From Agaricus subrufescens (taxonomy: Eukaryota; Basidiomycota; Agaricomycetes; Agaricales; Agaricaceae), in NCBI GenBank assembly GCA_029945375.1, contig CM057068.1, positions 916,233 through 980,232 of the forward strand: 64,000 nucleotides of DNA, written 5' to 3'. Position 1 is the stretch's first letter. Each line of letters opens with the position of its first letter. Of the stretch, positions 1 to 12,085 are shown in pieces. A program made the position numbers and the translations under genes. The notes under the pieces are model-generated. The model had not been told where the DNA came from, made no database searches, and was given only the letters and a program-made list of their open reading frames with translations.

Positions 1-1616
1 GAGCTGGGGAAGGGATGAGTTGGGTTCAGAAGGGGCAAACAAATCGATTTCGGGTTCTTGAATAGAAGCTGCAGCAGGTTCTTTGACCCGTTCACGAGTT
101 CGAGTTCTTTGTCGATCTACTCGTCTTGGGATTCTAACCTCAGGTTCTGGTTCACTGTCTTTGAAACCACCTGAGGGTTCATCACTATCTCTAAATCCAC
201 GTTCCTCTACTCCTGGGCCTTGGGCCCACCGCGGCCTTCCATTGACACTACCAGCACTACCACCCGCACCACTTGAGGAACGATGCTCCTCAACAGCCTT
301 TTGTACTTGTGCACTCTTCTCTTTCAGGAATGAACTAGCTTTGCTGAACATTCCTCTACCCATAACAGTAGCTTGGGCAAGAAGTTGTTCGGCTTGCGCT
401 TGGACACCAGCACCGGTGGATGCGGGCGATGGGGAACTGACTTGTTGCTCTCTTTCCCTAAGAATTTCACGATCACGACGACGAGGTAATGCTGGCTGCT
501 GTTGAGATGATATAGAGGCTGGTGGTGAGGGAGCTGGGGATACTCTTGTTTGAGAATTTGGTGTACCACGTCCAGTACTGCTATGCCCGCCTTCTGAAGC
601 GAGAAGTTGATTAAGAGCAGCTTGTACATCATTGTTGTTTGCCGCGAGAGCAGCCCTAGCTTGGGGTATTGGGAAACCCATTTCTACGATTTGGCCGAGT
701 AGATGTGGGGGCGGTGAACTACTGCTGCGCGAGGTGGAGCGTGGAAGTGAGGGTGGCGAAGGAGTAGAATTGCGGTTTGTTGGCCGGGGAGGAAGAGCTG
801 GTTGCTGTAGAGAGAGAAAACAATGAACTTAGTTGAGAGAAGCAAATGGAATGGAGACGATACCTTGGGCTGAGGGGGTTTATTAAAGACACTCATGAAA
901 TCGTCATCCCCCTGGTTTTCACTCAATAAACCGTCTTCATGATTACCAAAGTCAAAGTCATTGGAGGGAGAATCTACACGAGACTCTGGACGTTGCTTTG
1001 GTGACGTATCCTTTGTTGTGGTGGGGTGTGATGTGAACTCGTCCAGGTCCCAAAGAGAGGATCCGCTGGGGGCAGGATTTGTCTGAGGAGCTGCGAGATC
1101 TCCGAGTCCCCAATCGTCGTCTGGTGATAGTAATTTTGTTTTATTCTGGGACGATGGCCGCGAACTTTTGCTATCTCCCAAGCTAGTGTTCGATGAACTG
1201 GCGATTGGCGTAGGTACAAGGCCCCCAAAACCAGCGCCGAGAGAATCTAATCCGGCCCAAGTAGAAGAATCTTTCTCGACATGCACCTGTGGTGATGATG
1301 CTTGTCGCTGCCTATCTGCAAGAGCAGCACGCTGGGCAATGGTGAGGTTCTGATTGGAAGACTGGGAGGAACTCGAGAAGAGGTCAGAAAAAGCATCCTG
1401 TTGAGGCTGCTTCTGCGGTTTCTGTGGTTTCTGAGGCAGGGAGGGTTGTGGTGGCCGTTGGGCGGGAGCAGCCGATGATGAAGCGAGGAGGGTAAAGAGA
1501 TCCGGTCCCTGTGGCCTACGCTGCTGCTGTTGCTGCTGCGCGGCGAGGGAAGACAGCGATTGCTGAGGTTTCTGGGGAGCAGACGAGTTCCAGAGCTCAG
1601 CAAACGAGTCGGACAT
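1..1616 (-). CDS. Auxilin/Swa2-like clathrin-uncoating cofactor, N-terminal part
   Basis: Partial gene: it runs off the left edge, so the expected TPR and J domains lie outside the window. Proteins of this type recruit Hsp70 to clathrin coats. Exon 1 (864-1616) gives a 251-codon start, MSDSFAELWNSS, rich in Gln, Ser and Pro, with acidic/aromatic patches (WAGLDSLGAGF, DDDWGLGDLA, DDDFMSVFNKP) of the clathrin/adaptor-binding kind. A 59-bp GT-AG intron (805-863) follows. The second exon carries a UBA domain at about 600-700 (GQIVEMGFPIPQARAALA, then NQLLASE) and a GRGMFSKASSFLKEK helix typical of fungal auxilins. The ATG at 1616 is chosen because the only in-frame upstream start is a TTG. Family assignment is from motif memory; the domain order seen fits Swa2. 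Confidence 0.82.
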
Positions 1617-2055
1617 GGTGGTCAGAGCCAAACGTGTTTACGACCTAGCACTGAGTACTTAAATATCTACTCCTCATTAACCAGAGCATCCCGGCACGGC
1701 CGAGCCTAGACGACACCATCGAACATGGTCTGCATTGTCGGCGACCTACACGAGCTGCGGGAGCAGCCAGGAAAAGACGCGTATATCCGGGCCCGAACAT
1801 GATGCCCCTGTCCGTAATTCCCTCTGCTCCTGAATTGTCTGATAACCATGATTGTCATTCAAAGACTTGACATCCTCACATACTTGACTGATTGAATTAA
1901 CTTAACCTCTCGACATGCAGTGAAACGATATAAATCGCTCGACGTTGACGACTGACGGCTTTTTCATATACAAAAGCAACCGACTGTACAAACTGATCCG
2001 TTAGTCAAATCGTGGCGAATGAAGGTTACGGGTCAAGGACAAGGCGGGAACAGCG
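1617..2055. other. Intergenic, upstream of the auxilin-like gene
   Basis: This 439-bp stretch lies upstream of the minus-strand auxilin-like gene and downstream of the minus-strand gene fragment at 2056-2723. It should hold the auxilin-like promoter. No convincing coding frame, TATA element or RNA gene was seen. Confidence 0.5.
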
Positions 2056-2723
2056 TCAAGGTATTCTCCACATAGCAATGCCCCCGCGGGTTTCGTCTAT
2101 CTGTTCGGCCACTTCTTTGTTATGCCCGCCTCGAATGGCCGCAGACACCAGCAGCGCCAAAGAGTCCCTCAGCACTTTTCTCTTCTCCTCAAGCTCAGGC
2201 ACACCACTTATTGGGTCGTTACCGGTCTCTTCAGGTCCCGACAGTGCCACAGTACTCGGGACGTTGACCCTGCTCCAATCAGTGCACAAATCCAGGTATT
2301 CAAGTAAATATGGACGATGCCAACAAATGTCACAACTCCTGTCTCGTCGTCATCCACTTGCATCTCCGTCGTGGGGGCACCGCTTTCCATCTTCTCAGGC
2401 AGCTCTACTTGCCATAATCGTTCCAAGGTCGTATTCCCATACCACGCTACCAAGGGTGCACTTGTTTTGACTGGAATCACGATTGAGGGACAACCGTTAA
2501 AGTGTGTGTAATTGATGACATTCTCCCCTGGTCGCGCACTCATAGTCCAGAATTTCCGATGGGGTTTCAGGCCAATTACAAGTACGACAAGCCGACGCGG
2601 TGTCGGTGGCGGTGGAAGTGAGGTTAACTCTGGATCTGGAGATGGTGTTCGAGACCGACCAGAGTGGTTCCTCAGAGCGATTGAAACTGTATGCAGGCCC
2701 AAATGACTATCGCCCTCTCTCAC
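2056..2723 (-). pseudogene. C-terminal fragment of a conserved basidiomycete protein, frameshifted
   Basis: The frame reads VVLVIGLKPHRKFWTMSARP, then NVINYTHFNGCPSIVIPVK, and in a second frame EYLDLCTDWSRV ... LRDSLALLVSAAIRGG ... AGI/GGIAMWRIP and stop. I recognise this as the conserved C-terminal part of an uncharacterised basidiomycete family; I know no function for it. Conserved sequence switches frame near 2303-2309, where one base appears to be missing from an A/T run (T run on the coding strand), with no usable GT-AG border. The open frame begins with a GTG and lacks an ATG or the long N-terminal region I would expect. I infer a truncated, frameshifted relic. A sequencing error in the short homopolymer, plus an unseen upstream exon, is the alternative. 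Confidence 0.6.
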
Positions 2724-2790
2724 TACTTCGGCCTCCTTAGTAGCCGGTGACGCCCTCTCTCACTACTTCGACCTCCTTAGCAGCCGGTGG
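2711..2790. repeat. Tandem duplication, two 40-bp units
   Basis: Units 2711-2750 and 2751-2790 both begin CGCCCTCTCTCACTACTTCG and differ at about three bases, all transitions. They lie exactly where the reading frame of the fragment at 2056-2723 loses its start, so the duplication may mark the break point of that gene. Confidence 0.85.
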
Positions 2791-3013
2791 GGTATCATAG
2801 AGGGTGATGATGGACGCCCACTCTGCAAGTAGTGTCTCGCCAATCCTATGGTCACCTTTCACACGGCACAGCGAGATATGTCAATGTAGAAAGTGATAAA
2901 TCATTCAGTTGGTGATCGTTAGGAGCACAAAGTGATCAAAGTCAGGGCACACTCTGGGGTCCTGATGACAACTAGACTTACCCGACAAAAAGGGTCTGTG
3001 GCAGAAGACAACA

Positions 3014-3496
3014 TCAGGTTTCATCTTCCTTGGTATAACAGGTCTCCGCGCACTTGCAAATAGGTATGGTGAGAACCACCCTTTCCCTATCGCGAGGTAA
3101 TCTTTGATGGACGAAAAAAAAAGAGATCACTGGTGGATTGTCAAAAATATGCCCATGACATCCAGCATGACCCTTGATCTTTCTAAAAATGGGGGCTACC
3201 CACTTGTGCAGGGAGTTTCTGTAGAATCCGAGCGCAGCATCTTCCATAGTGTGCTTGTACTCCAACATAATTAACAGAACTTTAATTGCATCAGTATCCA
3301 ACCTTGCCGAGTGAATGGGAATTAGCTTTTTAGCCATATGGTCGAAAACGAGATCGTTCGCAGCCTTGGCTGAAAGTTCGAAACCTGTATGGAGACCGAT
3401 TTCCACTAAGATAGTATCTCCAAGAGAAGACAACACCACGTCGGAAATGGGCCCAATGCTGATAAAATCAATAGCAAGTAACCGGATAGGCGGAGA
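3014..3496 (-). CDS. Unidentified open frame, possibly the 3' exon of a gene
   Basis: An open minus-strand frame of about 160 codons from 3496 to the stop at 3014, with no ATG at its head. It contains LSSLGDTILVEIGLHTGFEL, AANDLVFDHMAKKLIPIHSA and LLIMLEYKHTMEDAALGFY, which look like ordinary protein and not random sequence, ending in a Cys/Lys-rich tail. I do not recognise the family. A possible first exon is an ATG at 4013 followed by 19 codons and a GTAAG donor (3957/3956), but I could not join the two with a clean set of introns. It could be a real but diverged gene or a relic like its neighbour. Confidence 0.35.
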   Translation of the reverse strand, partial: SPPIRLLAIDFISIGPISDVVLSSLGDTILVEIGLHTGFELSAKAANDLVFDHMAKKLIPIHSARLDTDAIKVLLIMLEYKHTMEDAALGFYRNSLHKWVAPIFRKIKGHAGCHGHIFDNPPVISFFFVHQRLPRDRERVVLTIPICKCAETCYTKEDET

Positions 3497-4797
3497 TTAG
3501 TTTCAGATCAACGTCCCTGCATGAAAGAACAAAGATATGTGGCAAAGAAACTCGCGCAGGTGCAGCAACCGCCGCCATACCCCCCTAAAATTACGACGTG
3601 TTCAAACAAGAACCATGATAGGCGGGGAGAACCCGTTGCAGATGTGAGATTCCGGGTACTAGGCGCCGATAAGACCCACAATGTTAGAGTGTATAATTGG
3701 GTACCAAATAAGCGGTTTAACCGGCAGTCTAAAAAAGACAGCTCACCGTCGCAGCAATCACTGTGCGAATGGCAAGATTTCTAAAACGAAAACAAGGAAG
3801 GAATAAAGGGGACGGGTCACCCCACTACCATAGGGGATCCCATCGTCATCAGAGATCGTGAACCGCGCAAGTGAGATAGTTGTGTTGAAATGATCACAAC
3901 AATTTAGGTGACTAAACGAGATAAAGTTCACCGGATAGTACGACTTGATGACTTACCGGAGAGAGACAGACAACAGTAGTGCCTGCTCCTCGAAGCGATC
4001 CGTAGGACGACATAACAACCCGACCGGTAAAAGACTAGAATAAACGAGCGTTAGGCATTGCTTAATACCGGTCTAATAACCTAGTTGGGTGGAGCATATC
4101 CTGCACAATGCTGCCAGGACAGGCTGCACATGGTCACAATTATGAGTTGAGATCGCCCTGGTCGTCAAATGCCAGGTGCATGAGGAGTGCTGAGAAAGTT
4201 TGTTGGAATCTCACTGAACTGTATGATCAGTCGTATGTATTAGGTAAGGTGTCATACACGCCGTACACAGAACTGATCGAGTTAGTGACCTCGATGTCGC
4301 GGGTCCATGCTGTTGATTAACAAGATAGGTAAACTCATCCCGGCTAGTTTTCGCATGATCCATGGTGCCTTTGTTTCAGTTTCATCGGTACTGAGGGGTG
4401 GTAGAGACGCTGGATTCACAGGTCCTAAGGATGATAGTTTGTCCGACATACCATATGCGTGCCTATATTTGGTTATGTGAGGCTCTGACATGGCTCTCAC
4501 TAATTAGTCAGGGGCGCCGATAATAAACGTCAAATTTGAACTAGACAACTATGAACATTGGGTATGCAACTGAGATCCTGCCTGGCTCGTTGAGGCCTTG
4601 GACTTTTATTCTAACCCCACGGCCACTGTACCCCAGACCCCTGGTCATTTCAACCAAGAGTGTCCCTGCCGTATAAATAGACTCATGCGAACGAATCAGA
4701 TGAACATCCACAAATACAGGACGTTGAAGATCCTATTCTCCCGTCTCACTGGCGAGGGCTCGTTGAGGCCTTCGATTTTACGGGTATACTTCATCGA
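3497..4797. other. Mostly non-coding stretch with a short direct repeat
   Basis: No supported gene apart from a possible first exon at 3957-4013 (-). A roughly 24-bp sequence beginning GGCTCGTTGAGGCCTT occurs twice, near 4584-4608 and 4757-4780, in the same orientation. The second copy lies just beyond the stop codon of adenosylhomocysteinase, so it is in that gene's 3' untranslated region. Confidence 0.45.
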
Positions 4798-6673
<1,876 letters not shown>

Positions 6674-6777
6674 TTTGGGAGAGGACAAGGGGGATGGGAG
6701 TTGAGGCGGAATACAGATTGAAAATTAAATCGGATGATTTGGGCTGATGCTGCACGTGATCGGACCCATCCTCTGCC
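6674..6777. promoter_or_regulatory. 104-bp divergent promoter
   Basis: Only 104 bp separate the ATG of adenosylhomocysteinase (-) from the ATG of the small gene at 6778 (+). Both 5' untranslated regions and both promoters must fit here or overlap the neighbouring gene. Co-expression is an inference. Confidence 0.6.
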
Positions 6778-7186
6778 ATGGCGCGAAAGGACTGCCGGAT
6801 CGCAGAGCTCGTGCAGTATGTGTGCAGCCTCGAACGGGGCGCGGACGGGCGGCCCCAGACGCACTGCTTCCCCCTTCCCAGAATGTTCAAATTGCAAGTC
6901 CGTGTCCCTCCCCGACGATCACTCGCTGATGCTGTTTGTTGCAAGGTGTCCTGGGTCCCCCGCCGTGGAGATCACAAAGTTGGTCGACATTGATTTGGCA
7001 ACTGGCGAGGTCGCCATCCCGCCGGATGCTTCTAGGTATGTCTTCCGAGCTGCGTGTCCACGGGCTATGTCCAATCACATCATCTCCAGCCAGAACCTCG
7101 TCGTGAGAGCAACCTGGAAAGATGTCGTTCGACACAAGGCCTCTGATCCCCACGAGCGCCAGGCTCCAACATTGTCTGGTGCCTAG
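6778..7186 (+). CDS. Small conserved basidiomycete protein (100 aa)
   Basis: Three exons, 6778-6893, 6946-7035 and 7090-7186, give 303 nt, 100 aa plus stop. The protein starts MARKDCRIAELVQYVC and continues with FPLPRMFKLCPGSPAVEIT, DIDLATGEVAIPPDAS and TWKDVVRHK. This is a pattern I know from uncharacterised basidiomycete proteins, so I read it as genuine although no longer open frame covers it. The first intron uses a GC donor (TT|GCAAGT) with an AG acceptor; no GT donor keeps the conserved frame. The gene is divergent from adenosylhomocysteinase, 104 bp apart. Function unknown. Confidence 0.72.
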
Positions 7187-7779
7187 CACCTCCATGTGCT
7201 CCTGCAGTCCTCTACATGCGCAACCTCCGTGTTCTCTCAGCTCTAGATCATATATGTCATCTCATCTCTGGTATAGACGCTTCGGAAAACAGGGACGCTC
7301 GTTACTCCAGCCGCACGTGTTGCGCCCGTATATTCTAGGCGGTTGAAATGCAAACCGAGTGGTCAATCACAGTTTGATTTGCGGGCCAGTTGAGTGTTTC
7401 AGGTTGAAGGCCAGTAACGATGCGGGAAAACACACTGATCCGAAGCTGAACAACACCTTAGGGTATAATGTAATTGGTTCATACTCATCAGGCATTCATC
7501 ATCTCTACCCTTTAGCCCGAGCCATCTCCAATCATCAATCTCATTATACGAGGGGGAGAAACAATGTTTCTATTTTCTCCTGCAGTTACCGATATCACAG
7601 CCTCGCCTTTGATCTCGTGGATCTGGCTTTGTCACCACGCCCAGCTTCTAACTGAACCACTCTGCAGGGCCACGACGTTGGCATCAATTTCCCAGTATCT
7701 ACAAGAAGTCATAAGCCGCACCTCTCCGGCCATCTGCTCGTTACTGCAGTTTCTTACCTGATCTGCACTGCCGGTCAAG
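7187..7779. other. Intergenic, upstream of the gene at 7780
   Basis: A 593-bp stretch between two plus-strand genes, holding the 3' end of the small gene and the promoter of the next. Short frames here are not supported by any recognisable sequence. No RNA gene seen. Confidence 0.5.
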
Positions 7780-9105
7780 ATGGATCCCTTACACCACTTC
7801 AACTGGGTAGTATCCCCTTCTCATATTAAAGAGGAGCATGGTGAACTAGTCCCGTCACTGTTATCTCCCCCAGCAACTCCTTCTCCATTCGCTCTTTCTT
7901 CTCTTTCACCCGGCCAACCTCCTCGCCGGCTCCCTCCTCCTTCTCCTCCTGCCAGTGGAAGAGCTCGTCCACGACCTTATCCTTCGGCCAGACCAACATT
8001 AAAAAAGGAACCCTATCCTCAACCTCAGCCACCTCCTAGAATGCAGTGGACCTCGACTTCCTCCAGCGGGGCTCGCAGATCTGTTTCGAGCTCGGACCGC
8101 CGACCTTCTGACGCTGAGCGACCAACTCCATATGGCAGTAATACAATGGTTAGTACTGGCACTCTGTCTTCAATATAAAAGCACTCAAGGCTCATTTCTC
8201 AGGATGCCTTCATGATGCATTCTTCTGGCTCTGAATCAACCCTCCTAGGAGCGATGGGGAGCTCATCTGATGCTTCGTACTCTCGCGTCCCTCCCTTGTA
8301 TCCCAGCGACATGGGATGGAATGAAATGTCGATGCTATCTGGGAATGCGGAAACGTCCTACCCAGCTGCTGTACCATCCCAGTTCCCCGCTCTCTCAACA
8401 CCGTCAGGATATGGGAGCACGGACCTGGCACGCAATGCCTCCCCAGAGTCATTGGATCCCAATTCACCATCATACTATTCTCAAGGGCCTGACGGATATG
8501 TCATGGTTGACGGTCGCACATACCGCACATGCTCTTCGTCTTCGGGCTCCCAGTCGCCATATCAGCGAGAAGATCCTGAGAGTGAAGTCCGGCGTCTCAG
8601 AAAAAAGGTCAAGGATCTGGAAGCCATCATCGCCACTACCCCTGGCCCCTCCACGCCTGCCAATATGCCTCAAGCATTCCGTTTATCTTGGAAGCGAAGA
8701 ACGGAAGCGAGGAAGAAGATGTTCTGTTCCCTCAACCGTGCAGGCAATGCGCTCTGTGCCTGGCATGACTCGAGACGCGAGAGACGAAAGTTTCCTCCTC
8801 GTAATGCACCTCCGGGTATGCTCAACTGTGGTTGCTCGCACGAGGAAGCACTGTTTGAAGAAAGCCTCGCCCGTCATGGCGTGGGTGGTTATCTACCAGG
8901 AGCAAATGTCAGGATGGACCCTGAACTTCGGGCCCCGCTGCTGCGATTGTTGCAGGAGCGGTATGGATACAAAGATGGTGATTTTGACTATGACCCTCAG
9001 ACTATGCAATGGCATGTTGAACAGGACCCGGAATGTTGGGAGCGTCAAGCGCATTCAGGCTCTAGTGCACGAACAAGGAGGAATGATCACTCAGAAAGAC
9101 ACTGA
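7780..9105 (+). CDS. Conserved unknown protein with a coiled-coil and Cys-rich C-terminal region (423 aa)
   Basis: Two exons, 7780-8148 and 8203-9105, split by a 54-bp intron, give 423 aa. The N-terminal half is low-complexity, rich in Pro and Ser, and begins MDPLHHFNWVV. A short basic coiled coil follows (SEVRRLRKKVKDLEAIIA, about residue 245). The last 130 residues are dense and conserved in character: MFCSLNRAGNALCAWHDSRR, NAPPGMLNCGCSHEEALFEE, LLRLLQERYGYKDGDFDYDP and a Trp/Cys-rich end. The layout, a disordered N-terminus, a basic leucine-rich helix and a conserved globular tail, suggests a nuclear or scaffold role. That is inference; I recognise a basidiomycete family without a named function. 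Confidence 0.82.
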
Positions 9106-9509
9106 ATCCCTTAATTTATTGACATACTTATACTCGTCATTCCTGAATTTGCATCTTTCCCTTACTCTCTCAGTCGTTACACCTTGGAGTTACATACAAT
9201 ATTACCCATCCATAATAGACTTAAACTACTGTAGGTTCTACTCGTAATTCTTGTCATTCCTTTTCCCCCGCTGTAGCATACATTCTATGTAGTTTTATTG
9301 GTGGTGTTGTCCGTAGTGTTAAATTATTTTAAAAATGCCCATAAGTTATGCTCATTACACAACTGCTCCTCGGAAGCATCCGAAATTAAAGTTTAAAACG
9401 GCGATAATTGTACTCAATGAAAGCTTATTGTACTTTTCGTCATTTTTCTCCCTTTTTCTAAAACGTTCTGACCGCGTTTCGAATTTGTTGACCGGAATGA
9501 AGACCAATC
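9106..9509. other. Intergenic
   Basis: About 400 bp between the gene at 7780-9105 and the KAR5-like gene, AT-rich. It should hold the terminator of the first and the promoter of the second. No coding feature is supported. Confidence 0.45.
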
Positions 9510-11933
9510 ATGGCATCGTCGTTCTCGCTCAGGTATCATGGGTAGCGGGAGTTCTCTGGGCTCCCCGAGCATTCCGGCCAATAGAAACAAAAGGTTGTGA
9601 ACCCAGGGTGTCCGAAAATACAATGAGATGACTTATTTGATCCTTGGCTCAGGAACCCTATCCCCGGGAGAGTTCGATCTTGTGCAGAGAAGTATCGGTG
9701 AGCTTGCGTTCCCAGCGGTTCCGCAGTTGAGATTATCATTTAAAGACGGAGATGTAGGCCTGCTTGAACATTATTCCAACAAACCAGATTGTTTCAGGGT
9801 AGGGGCCAAGAGTATTCGTTCGCAATGTGGAGAAGGCGACATGGATGAAGAACAAAGAGTCATAGGTAAGTTCTGGGTAAGGATCGGGCGCATATAGTCA
9901 TCGATTAATGACGTATAGCGTCTATTTCGATGACGCTTTGTGAGATTGCTACAGGGAATCATTATTCCATACCATTGGAGTGTCATGAGTTCCATCCCGG
10001 TGAACCAGATGCGTCGCTGGGTTCTCATTCATTGCCGAGAGCGAGTACAGCAAGCCAGTGTGTTGAGTGGGTGCAGATGCCAAGTTTCCGGAATAACTCT
10101 GGTTTTATATTGACGGTCACGGAAATTTTATCTATGGATATCGTAGTGCATTGGCCAGGAGCACACAGTTTTGGTCTAGTTATTCTGGATACCTCCGTGA
10201 GATGCGTAAGTGTTTCTTCGGGATTGATACGGGTCATTTTGTTTCCCTGTCGAACTTACTGTTTAGCGCAACTCTGTTACGCGTTTCGGCGATGGAACGA
10301 AATTGGTGAGAGTATTGATGATTTATAATAGGCCTAGCGTCAGTGGCTGAGTTACTCTTGTTTCGCTTGTCGGGATAGACCTAGCGAAGAATATCTATCA
10401 AAATGCAACGTTGGAAAAGATTGATTTCATCCGGGCCCTTTCTGCACGCGACCAACGATTAGACGACGCGATGGCGGCCTGGGATGAAGACTTCAGGGTA
10501 GGAAAGTATTTTGATGTACGGGATGGCTGTTCTCATCAGATATTTTAGATCCTGGTCACCCAAATGGAGTCGGTTGCAAATAGGTTTGATAAGATGCACA
10601 CATCATTTCCCACTAAAATACAGCAAGAAATAGAAAAGGTGAAAGCAGAGCATTTCTGATTCGCATCCTTTTGTAATTGTTTCAGGTTGTGCTCGGGGCC
10701 CAATCCAGGATTGATCAACTACTGCAGCAACATCAAAGGGAGGAGAGTCGTCTTCAGGAAATGGTGGGTGGGACATCATTGACTTTGCAGTGGTATTGAT
10801 TTTGTGCCACAGTCAGTGGATCGTATCACAGGAATGGTGATAGCGGTAGCTAGCATCATTGAGGCAATGCAGATGCTTGTATTGACATCTGCGCAGTATG
10901 AAGGTCACATAGAAACCGTAAAGAGCGACATAGTTTTTCTTGCTCGGGAACTTGAAATGGAATACTTGGCGATGGTGACTGCAACCAAGCATCAGACTGA
11001 GCAATTCCTGGTAGGGAAATTGCATTCTATGTTTGGGGCTTGATAGAACTCTAAAGCTCCACGACAGAACGAAACAATTGTCCGTTGGCACGAATCGCAA
11101 GTTATCCTTGATGGAATCCGGCTCGTTGAGTGTTTGATGGCACGACAGGGTACGAGTGAACTGACCCATGACAGCTCTCGATGCAAGCAATCCGGGACAA
11201 TCGGCAACTATCGGAGAACATTCAGAGCTTGGTCGACCAAACGAATGTGCTTCATGACCAACAGTCGCTAATCTTCTCGCAGTTTTCGGTGTTGTCAGAC
11301 AAGACTATTGACCTAGCAGAGGTAACCGGCAACGGCCTGATAGAGGTCAACAACTCGTTGTTTGATTTGAGGGCGGCTTTTGCGCAGGAGAGAGACACCA
11401 GAAGTCGTTACGTGTGGGATTCGTGCTTGATTTGGATTCTGGAAAGGGTCTTGCAGTGTGAGTTGTTTATAGTGCGTTTGATGGCCAAGGATGACATTGA
11501 ATGAGCGCAACAGTTGATTCGGCTTCTGCGCAGAAGCTGATTCAGATTCCCTTGTTTAGAGCCTTGACCGTATTGGTTGAAGGCCTAGAGTCGGTCTTGC
11601 GCGTGGGGATATCACTGTTGATGGTAAGTCCACACGGTTGGTTGAAGGTTCGAGATGGGTATAAATGGGTTGTAGAGTGCAAGTGTAGTTTTTTATTTTG
11701 CCTCAAGAAAGCTAGTCATGCGAGCTGTAGCCGGAAAGCACGCAGTGGTGCCACGGGAGTCGCTCGGAGGGCTTGAGAAAGTGCAGTTGGATTGGGGTCA
11801 CCGCGTTGTTAGCGGATCCGAAGTGAGCATGAGTCGACTGGATGGAAGGCGGTTCGCTGGAGAGGGACGCCGCGGATGTCGTGGACGGGTTTCGCGCATT
11901 CCGAGCTGGCTGAGCGAGCCTCAGGGTAGATAG
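9510..11933 (+). CDS. KAR5/Tht1-type nuclear fusion (karyogamy) protein
   Basis: KAR5-family proteins sit in the nuclear envelope/ER and are needed for fusion of haploid nuclei. The family core is clear: KPDCFRVGAKSIRSQC, ISMTLCEIATGNHYSIPLEC, ALARSTQFWSSYSGYLREM, PQLCYAFRRWNEI, AKNIYQNATLEK. Exons I can support include (start unclear)-9865, 9919-10066, 10147-10205, 10267-10305, 10379-10497, 10549-10638 and one from 10686, followed by coiled-coil exons (LSENIQSLVDQTNVLHDQQS, EVNNSLFDLRAAF) and a hydrophobic C-terminal segment (IPLFRALTVLVEGLES). The stop is at 11931-11933. The 5' end is uncertain: an ATG at 9510 followed by a GT donor would give the expected signal-peptide exon, and a later in-frame ATG is at 9628. 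Many small exons explain why no long frame covers it. Confidence 0.8.
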
Positions 11934-12085
11934 GAGTAGACATAGATGACGCTGGGGACCTTTTGGGTGTGGAGTCGAGTCAGAGTCGAGTCGTCTATTA
12001 TGGTCAGATTGATCGACTGGTGCGAATCACAACACCAACAACACCCTACCTCTCTCCTCCACCACCCCCCGCCGTCCCCCTTCCC

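Noticed and set aside
83..505. 140-codon plus-strand frame
   Set aside because: It is antisense to the auxilin-like coding exon, whose UBA and helix motifs are unmistakable on the minus strand.
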